A DNA stretch of 19,439 nucleotides, from NCBI GenBank assembly GCA_028703215.1, contig JAQVNH010000004.1, positions 1-19,439 on the forward strand. The letters run 5' to 3'. Position 1 is the stretch's first letter, and each line of letters starts with the position of its first letter. This DNA is from Eubacteriales bacterium (lineage in GTDB: Bacteria > Bacillota > Clostridia > Acetivibrionales > STF1-152). The notes under the pieces were generated by a model that saw only the letters and a list, made by a program, of their open reading frames with translations, was not told the origin of the DNA and did not search any database. This document shows positions 14,974 to 19,439 of this stretch, piece after piece. Made by a program: the position numbers and the translations under genes.

Positions 14974-16257
14974 TTATTTCATCAGTTTTTCCGCCGCAGC
15001 TATCTGAACGCAGACACAAAACAGATGCATTGAAAGTTTGAGGGAATCAAGCGGCGGAACTGTCGGAGATATCCGGATATTATTGTCATTCGGATCGATG
15101 CCGTAGGGGTATGTCGCTCCTGCGGGAGTAAGAACAAGTCCCGCCTCTTTTGCCAAAGTTTCTATTCTTTTAGCGCATCCTTCAACTGTGCTGAAGCTCA
15201 TAAAATAGCCCCCTGCCGGAGTCGTCCATGACGCAATGCCCTTTCCTGCCAATTCTTCGGTCAAAACAGAATTTACGGCTTCAAATTTCGGCCTTATTAT
15301 CTCCGCATGCCTGCGCATAAGCTCATATATATCTTGCGCTGATTTAAGAAATCTCGCATGTCTTAATTGATTTATCTTATCGGGACCGATGGTCTGGATC
15401 TTGATCTGATCCTTGGCGTAATCGATATTTGCTTTGCTTGAAGCAATCACGGAAACTCCCGCGCCCGGAAATGTGATCTTGGACGTAGATGCAAAAACAT
15501 AAGGCCTGTCGGGGTTTCCCGCCGCCTTGCACTCTTTGATAATATTCATTACTCGCTCTTTTTTCTCTTCATATAGATCATGGACAAAATATGCGTTATC
15601 CCAAAAGATCCTGAAATCATTTGCCTTTGTCTCCATTTTTGCAAGTCTTTCAACTACGCGGTTTGAATATGTTATGCCCTCAGGATTACTGTACTGAGGA
15701 ACGCACCAGATCCCCTTTACAGAGGCATCCTCGACAGCCAGTTTCTCTACCGCATCCATGTCCGGACCGTCAGGATTCATTTTGACCGGCAGCATTTTGA
15801 TTCCATATAGCCCGCAGATCGCAAAATGCCTGTCGTAACCGGGAGACGGGCATATAAACTTCACTGAGCTGTATTCTTTCCAGGGTCTGTCATTTTGAGC
15901 AACTCCGAGAAGCAGAGCTCTTGAAATCATATCATGCATAATGTTAAGACTTGAATTGCCTGAGACTATCAATTCATTTTCGCTTATATCCAAGAGCTCG
16001 GCAAATATGCGCTTCAATTCCGGAATACCGTCGATAATACCATAATTCCTGCTGTCCGTTCCGTTTTCGCAATTGTAATCGCCATGTAAAACAGATTCGT
16101 CGAACATTCCGTTTATAAGATCAAGCTGCTCTTTGCAAGGCTTCCCCCGGGACATGTCAAGTTTAAGTCCCATGTCCTTATATGTATTGTATCTGGATAT
16201 CAGAAGCTCGTGTTCCTGCATCAATTCCTGCCTGCTCATATCGGTGAATTTTGTCAT
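14974..16257 (-). CDS. Aspartate aminotransferase-like PLP enzyme (fold type I, AspT/DUF-type subgroup)
   Basis: A class I/II aminotransferase of the subgroup related to actinobacterial AspT, separate from classical AspC. The ATG at 16257 gives 427 residues and has GAGGAG eight bases upstream. A further 31 in-frame residues exist upstream, but that region contains the predicted promoter (16322-16350), so they are unlikely to be translated. Visible are LDMSRGKPC (33-41), VSGNSSLNIM, PSPGYDRHF, the cofactor-contacting YSNPEG (N191) and WDNAY (D220), the PLP lysine K260 in ASTSKITFPGAGVS, and the substrate-binding arginine in NNIRISPT. The presumed reaction is aspartate plus 2-oxoglutarate to oxaloacetate plus glutamate. 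A hairpin (14912-14935) follows the gene. Confidence 0.88.
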   Translation of the reverse strand: MTKFTDMSRQELMQEHELLISRYNTYKDMGLKLDMSRGKPCKEQLDLINGMFDESVLHGDYNCENGTDSRNYGIIDGIPELKRIFAELLDISENELIVSGNSSLNIMHDMISRALLLGVAQNDRPWKEYSSVKFICPSPGYDRHFAICGLYGIKMLPVKMNPDGPDMDAVEKLAVEDASVKGIWCVPQYSNPEGITYSNRVVERLAKMETKANDFRIFWDNAYFVHDLYEEKKERVMNIIKECKAAGNPDRPYVFASTSKITFPGAGVSVIASSKANIDYAKDQIKIQTIGPDKINQLRHARFLKSAQDIYELMRRHAEIIRPKFEAVNSVLTEELAGKGIASWTTPAGGYFMSFSTVEGCAKRIETLAKEAGLVLTPAGATYPYGIDPNDNNIRISPTVPPLDSLKLSMHLFCVCVQIAAAEKLMK

Positions 16258-16321
16258 CAAGGCATCTCCTCTGTTGATGCGGCGTTTTAACGCGACATCA
16301 ACTCCGCTATTCTTATCGGAC

Positions 16322-16350
16322 ATTTTAATATAATTTCTGCGGATATGCAA
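16322..16350 (-). promoter_or_regulatory. SigA-type promoter of the aminotransferase gene
   Basis: On the - strand: TTGCAT (16350-16345), a 17-base spacer, and TAAAAT (16327-16322). Transcription would start near 16315. This rules out the longer reading frames from 16350 or 16323 and supports the ATG at 16257. Confidence 0.72.
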
Positions 16351-16385
16351 GTTTATTCTTTGAATCTTTCATTAGACGGATTTTG

Positions 16386-16760
16386 TCAGAAAGCGTTTTT
16401 GATAAGATTTATGCGTTCTATTCGAAAATCGATCGGGGTTGCTTTGAAATAGACTTCCGCTACATCAAATCTGATGTTTATTTCGCTGTTTCCGGTCCTT
16501 CCGAGGTAAATCGAGGCAAGCTTTCTGATGGTGGCTTGCTTGCGAAAATTAACTGCCTCCGCGGGAGTTCCGAAGATGTCGGAGCTTCTTCCCTTAACCT
16601 CTACAAAGCAAATTGACTCTCCTTCAGAAGCGATAATATCTACTTCTCCGAATCTGCCAACCCTGAAATTCCTCTCTATGATTCGGTATCCGTTCTTAAT
16701 CAAGCAGCGGCACGCTTCAGTTTCTATATTTTCACCAAGGGCCCTTTTGTTTTTGATCAA
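16386..16760 (-). CDS. yraN: YraN family (UPF0102) putative nuclease-fold protein
   Basis: A 124-residue protein of the UPF0102 family, which has a PD-(D/E)XK endonuclease-like fold but no firmly assigned role. The family motif is visible: LGENIETEA (E10), GEVDIIA (E39, D41), FVEVKGR (E54, K56) and the later KQATIRKLA helix. The start is a TTG at 16760 that overlaps the rnhB stop in a TTGA, with AAGGAAG upstream, so it is coupled to rnhB. The rnhB-yraN pairing is conserved in many bacteria and hints at a nucleic-acid role, which remains an inference. Confidence 0.93.
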   Translation of the reverse strand: MIKNKRALGENIETEACRCLIKNGYRIIERNFRVGRFGEVDIIASEGESICFVEVKGRSSDIFGTPAEAVNFRKQATIRKLASIYLGRTGNSEINIRFDVAEVYFKATPIDFRIERINLIKNAF

Positions 16761-17419
16761 AGCAGTTCTTCCTTTTCGAGGATTTTTCCGAGAAAACTCA
16801 TCCGGTGGATAGGAGACGGTCCATACTTGCGAATAGCTGAAATGTGCTCTTTTGTGCCGTAGCCTTTGTGCTTTTTAAATCCGTATTCAGGATAGAGCTC
16901 ATCAAATTCTTTCATGACTCTGTCTCTGCTGACTTTTGCCATAATCGACGCGGCCGCTATCGATGCGCTTAAACTGTCTCCGTGAGTTATCCCCTGCTGA
17001 GCCGTTAAAATCGAGCCTACTGTCAATGCGTCGATGAGAATATAATCTGCTTCTATGCCCAACTTTTCATACGCGGAAAGCATTGATAGCTTTGTGGCAT
17101 TCAGGATGTTTATCCTGTCGATCGTTTCCGCGCAGCAGGATCCGACAGCCCAGGAAACAGCGCATGAAGCAATTTCATCGAAAAGCTTGTCCCTGTTCTT
17201 TTCGGATACTTTTTTCGAGTCGTTGAGACCGGGGATCAAAATTCCTTTCGGCAGTATTACACAGCCTGCGAAAACAGGCCCCGCCAGAGGGCCGCGACCG
17301 GCCTCATCTATCCCCGCTATAACCCTGCAGCCCTTATCAAATGCGACGTTTTCGTAATGCCACATTTTTTTTAAACGTTCTTTTTCTTTGTCAGAAATAT
17401 TTTGCCCGATATCGTCCAT
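16757..17419 (-). CDS. rnhB: Ribonuclease HII
   Basis: Removes ribonucleotides and RNA from RNA-DNA hybrids. Of the 220 residues, the first 30 are a charged extension before the catalytic core. The core starts IAGIDEAGRGPLAGP (D38, E39), continues with YILIDALTV (D130) and HGDSLSASIAAASIMAKVSRD (D148), and ends KGYGTKEHISAI and HRMSF. These supply the DEDD metal site of the family. The ATG at 17419 follows AGGTGAGG at rather short spacing; an internal methionine at residue 19 is a possible alternative start. It overlaps yraN by four bases and lies 57 bases behind rbgA in the conserved ribosome/export cluster. Confidence 0.96.
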   Translation of the reverse strand: MDDIGQNISDKEKERLKKMWHYENVAFDKGCRVIAGIDEAGRGPLAGPVFAGCVILPKGILIPGLNDSKKVSEKNRDKLFDEIASCAVSWAVGSCCAETIDRINILNATKLSMLSAYEKLGIEADYILIDALTVGSILTAQQGITHGDSLSASIAAASIMAKVSRDRVMKEFDELYPEYGFKKHKGYGTKEHISAIRKYGPSPIHRMSFLGKILEKEELL

Positions 17420-17476
17420 ATTACCTCACCTGAAGAATCAAAGTCACTCGGGAAATTCAAGCATATGAAAAAAGAG

Positions 17477-18328
17477 TCATCTTGGAGGAACTTCAAGGGT
17501 TATCCTGCCTATCCTGCCGGACCTGAACTCATCCAGCAATATTATCGAGGTCCTGAGAAGATCTACTTCTCCGCCTTTGGAAAGAAAGCCCCTGCGCTTG
17601 CCGATAATCTGTAAAAGTTCGTATCTGTCCTTCGCATCATTTCCGAAATCCCCATATCTGTCTTTCATTTTCTCCGGACAAAGCGAGAGCAATCTTTCCG
17701 CCAGTTTTGCCGCAACTTCGATCTTATCAAAAACATCGTCTTTGATTGCGCCTGTGAATGCAAGATTAAGGGCAATTTCCTCATTTTCGAATTTAGGCCA
17801 CAGGATGCCCGGCGTATCCAAGAGGTCTATCCCTTCATCGAGTCTTATCCATTGCTTGCCGATGGTTATTCCGGGTCTGTCTCCTGTTTTGGCGCTGTTT
17901 CTGCCTGATATTCTGTTTATAAAAGAAGATTTGCCCGAATTCGGTATGCCTGCGACCATCGTCTTTATCTTGATGCTTTTAAGACCTTTGAGTTTTTTTC
18001 TTTCGAATTCTTCTGAAACATATTCTTTCAACCTGTTCTTCAGAGGCATTATGCCGGTTCCGGTCATTGAATTTGCCAGAATGCAATCTACTCCGTTTGT
18101 TATAAACCAATTCTGCCATCGCATGGATAATTTTTCGTCCGCTATGTCCGATTTGTTCAAAACAAGTACGCGGGGCTTTGTTTTAAGAATGCTTTCGAAT
18201 ACAGGATTCCTGCTGCTCATTGGTATTCTGGCATCTGCAAGCTCGATCACCAGATCGACAAGCTTAAGGTTATCCTCCAATATTTTTTTTGTTTTTGACA
18301 TATGGCCGGGATACCAGTTGATGTTCAT
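17477..18328 (-). CDS. rbgA: Ribosome biogenesis GTPase RbgA (YlqF)
   Basis: A circularly permuted GTPase needed for late assembly of the 50S subunit in Firmicutes. The permuted motif order is clear: G4 NKSD (58-61), then G1 GIPNSGKS (127-134), G2 PGIT (152-155) and G3 DTPG (171-174). The N-terminus INWYPGHMSK is the family signature. The 283 residues are typical. GGAGCTGAAAATG gives a good start at 18328, 13 bases after lepB ends. Its place between lepB and rnhB matches the Bacillus ylqF locus. Confidence 0.97.
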   Translation of the reverse strand: MNINWYPGHMSKTKKILEDNLKLVDLVIELADARIPMSSRNPVFESILKTKPRVLVLNKSDIADEKLSMRWQNWFITNGVDCILANSMTGTGIMPLKNRLKEYVSEEFERKKLKGLKSIKIKTMVAGIPNSGKSSFINRISGRNSAKTGDRPGITIGKQWIRLDEGIDLLDTPGILWPKFENEEIALNLAFTGAIKDDVFDKIEVAAKLAERLLSLCPEKMKDRYGDFGNDAKDRYELLQIIGKRRGFLSKGGEVDLLRTSIILLDEFRSGRIGRITLEVPPR

Positions 18329-18341
18329 TTTCAGCTCCGAT

Positions 18342-18896
18342 TCAATCGATTTTTCCGATTTGGTCCAACGGCCATATGCGAAATATGGCTTCGCCTTTTA
18401 TATGACTTATCTTAATAACGCCTATTTGCCTGCTGTCAAGACTTACCTGTCTGTTGTCGCCCATAACGAAATATTCTCCCTCGCGGACAACGATCGGAAA
18501 AACCGTACCGTTTGGATATGTTATTCCCAAAGCATACGGCTCATCAAGAAGATCTCCGTTGATATATACATTGCCGCCTTTTATGTCTATCTCTTCTCCG
18601 GGGAGTGCGATAACACGCTTCACATAATCGGTATTATCCGCTGTAGAATTCGATAAAACATTTGAGTCAAGAACTATGATATCGCCTCTTAAAGGTGTGT
18701 GACACCTGTAACCCAGTTTATATACGATCAGCCTTTGCCCCGTATAGAGCGTCTGTTCCATGGATGAGCCTACGACGATTACATTCTCCGCTACAATCAT
18801 CCTGAAAGCAATTGCCAGTGCAACTGCGGCAAGGATAGTTAAAAGCCAGGAAATCCCTTCTTTGATTTTTCCTTTACTCTTATTATGAATTTCCAT
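18342..18896 (-). CDS. lepB: Signal peptidase I
   Basis: Removes signal peptides from exported proteins at the outer face of the membrane. The ATG at 18896 (184 residues) is preferred over a TTG at 18941, because the latter lies inside a terminator-like hairpin; AGGA precedes the chosen start. One N-terminal membrane helix (about 15-35) is followed by the catalytic Ser in GSSMEQTL (S45), the Lys in DYVKRVIALPGE (K93) and the box GDNRQVSLDSR. This is the single-anchor Gram-positive form. It lies between rplS and rbgA; the hairpin 18930-18959 may reduce readthrough from rplS. Confidence 0.96.
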   Translation of the reverse strand: MEIHNKSKGKIKEGISWLLTILAAVALAIAFRMIVAENVIVVGSSMEQTLYTGQRLIVYKLGYRCHTPLRGDIIVLDSNVLSNSTADNTDYVKRVIALPGEEIDIKGGNVYINGDLLDEPYALGITYPNGTVFPIVVREGEYFVMGDNRQVSLDSRQIGVIKISHIKGEAIFRIWPLDQIGKID

Positions 18897-18929
18897 ATTG
18901 ATCCTGATTACGAAAATTTTAAAATTATG

Positions 18930-18959
18930 AAAAGGGGACAAATTTATATGTCCCCTTTT
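18930..18959. terminator. Rho-independent terminator between rplS and lepB
   Basis: An eleven-base perfect stem, AAAAGGGGACA (18930-18940) with TGTCCCCTTTT (18949-18959), and an eight-base loop. It begins 11 bases after the rplS stop on the - strand and is followed there by TTTTCATAATTTT. The imperfect T-run suggests partial termination, lowering lepB expression relative to the ribosomal protein. Confidence 0.72.
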
Positions 18960-18970
18960 TGAATAAATTC

Positions 18971-19375
18971 TTATTTTTCCTGTGAGGTTTCTTCCTCTTT
19001 TGGTTCATTTTGAGCTGTTTTTTTTGCCTTTGGCTGGAGCTTTGTTTTAAGCCTTGCCGATTTGCCGACCTTGTCGCGCAAATAATAAAGCTTTGCTCTT
19101 CTTACCTTGCCTTTTCTGACGACGTCGATATGATCGATTTTTGGTGAATGGACAGGCAGAACTCTCTCTACGCCAACTCCGTACGTCACTCTTCTGACTG
19201 TAAAGGATTCATTGACTCCCTCTCCTCTTTTGCTGATGACAGTTCCCTCAAATGCCTGGAGTCTTTCCCTGGTGCCTTCTTTGATCTTAAGAAAAACCTT
19301 TACAAAATCTCCGATTTCAAGAAACGGCAGTTCCTTTCTTATTTGTTCGCTCTCCAATGTTTTAATTATATCCAT
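18971..19375 (-). CDS. rplS: Large-subunit ribosomal protein L19 with charged C-terminal tail
   Basis: A 50S protein at the interface with the small subunit. The core (MDIIKTLESEQIRKELPFLEIGD..., GTRERLQAFEGTVI, FTVRRVTYGVGVER, PKIDHIDVVRKGKVRRAKLYYLRDKVGKSARLK) is complete by about residue 112. A Lys/Glu-rich tail of roughly 22 residues follows (112-134), making it longer than the usual L19 of about 115. The ATG at 19375 has a very strong GGAGGGAGG. The upstream bases hold a small structure that may be an autoregulatory leader (19390-19427). trmD, the usual upstream partner, is not visible before the window edge. Confidence 0.98.
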   Translation of the reverse strand: MDIIKTLESEQIRKELPFLEIGDFVKVFLKIKEGTRERLQAFEGTVISKRGEGVNESFTVRRVTYGVGVERVLPVHSPKIDHIDVVRKGKVRRAKLYYLRDKVGKSARLKTKLQPKAKKTAQNEPKEEETSQEK

Positions 19376-19389
19376 TTTTTAATCCTCCC

Positions 19390-19427
19390 TCCGTTAGGAT
19401 GTTCATGTTCAAGACAGCGGACCATCC
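19390..19427 (-). promoter_or_regulatory. Possible L19 autoregulatory leader (pseudoknot-like)
   Basis: On the - strand GGATG (19427-19423) pairs with CATCC (19401-19397). Inside that loop TCCG (19421-19418) can pair with CGGA (19393-19390), which overlaps the start of the rplS Shine-Dalgarno sequence. The two pairings cross, so they would form a small pseudoknot hiding the ribosome site. L19 leader motifs are known upstream of rplS in Firmicutes; I cannot confirm a match by eye. Confidence 0.38.
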
Positions 19428-19439
19428 CTGATGCACACA

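Noticed and set aside
16258..16350. N-terminal extension of the aminotransferase
   Set aside because: The stretch contains a good promoter (16322-16350), and the ATG at 16257 has a strong ribosome site.
17577..18656. A 359-codon open frame on the + strand
   Set aside because: It lies antisense to rbgA and lepB, both unmistakable, crosses the gap between them, has no recognisable motif, and is best explained by codon bias of the opposite strand.
1..19439. CRISPR arrays, tRNA or rRNA genes, insertion sequences, riboswitches before glyA or purB
   Set aside because: No regularly spaced repeats, no cloverleaf or rRNA-like tract, and no transposase frame were found; the leaders of glyA and purB are too short for a riboswitch.

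Overview
The window looks like a chromosomal stretch from a Firmicute, most likely a member of the Clostridia. Reasons: moderately low GC; strong purine-rich ribosome binding sites; at least four probable TTG starts; SigA-type promoters with 17-base spacers; a NifS-type desulfurase paired with a rhodanese-less ThiI; a Gram-positive-type signal peptidase I; an LCP wall protein; and the rplS-lepB-rbgA(ylqF)-rnhB-yraN order. No tRNA, rRNA, CRISPR array, insertion sequence or prophage is visible. No gene-free gap exceeds 300 bases; the largest, 10572-10757, is described under its own features.

Left half, + strand: a sulfur-transfer pair (cysteine desulfurase 140-1312, thiI 1309-2496), an AIR synthase-like protein (2572-3564), then glyA (3656-4894, behind a perfect consensus promoter), rarA/mgsA (4916-6196), a small two-helix membrane protein (6196-6462) and a LarA-family protein (6459-7721). 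The last three are joined by 1- and 4-base overlaps.

Middle: on the - strand, a PHP-family phosphatase (7725-8528) behind an LCP wall-polymer transferase (8539-9480) with its own promoter, and a Xer-like tyrosine recombinase (9594-10571). Divergent from the recombinase is an exported PQQ-type beta-propeller protein (10758-12536). A 28-base near-perfect palindrome with the 11-6-11 layout of a dif site lies in the recombinase leader (10586-10613). It resembles known dif sites, especially in its right half.

Right half, - strand: a GntR/HutC regulator with a likely autoregulatory operator, purB, an aspartate aminotransferase-like gene, and the rplS-lepB-rbgA-rnhB-yraN cluster (read from right to left), with a possible L19 autoregulatory leader at the right edge.

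Most genes on the left read rightward and most on the right read leftward, converging on the recombinase region. This is the pattern expected near a replication terminus in a Firmicute. With the dif-like site next to a complete Xer-type recombinase, it makes the centre of the window a candidate chromosome dimer resolution locus. That is the observation most worth testing.
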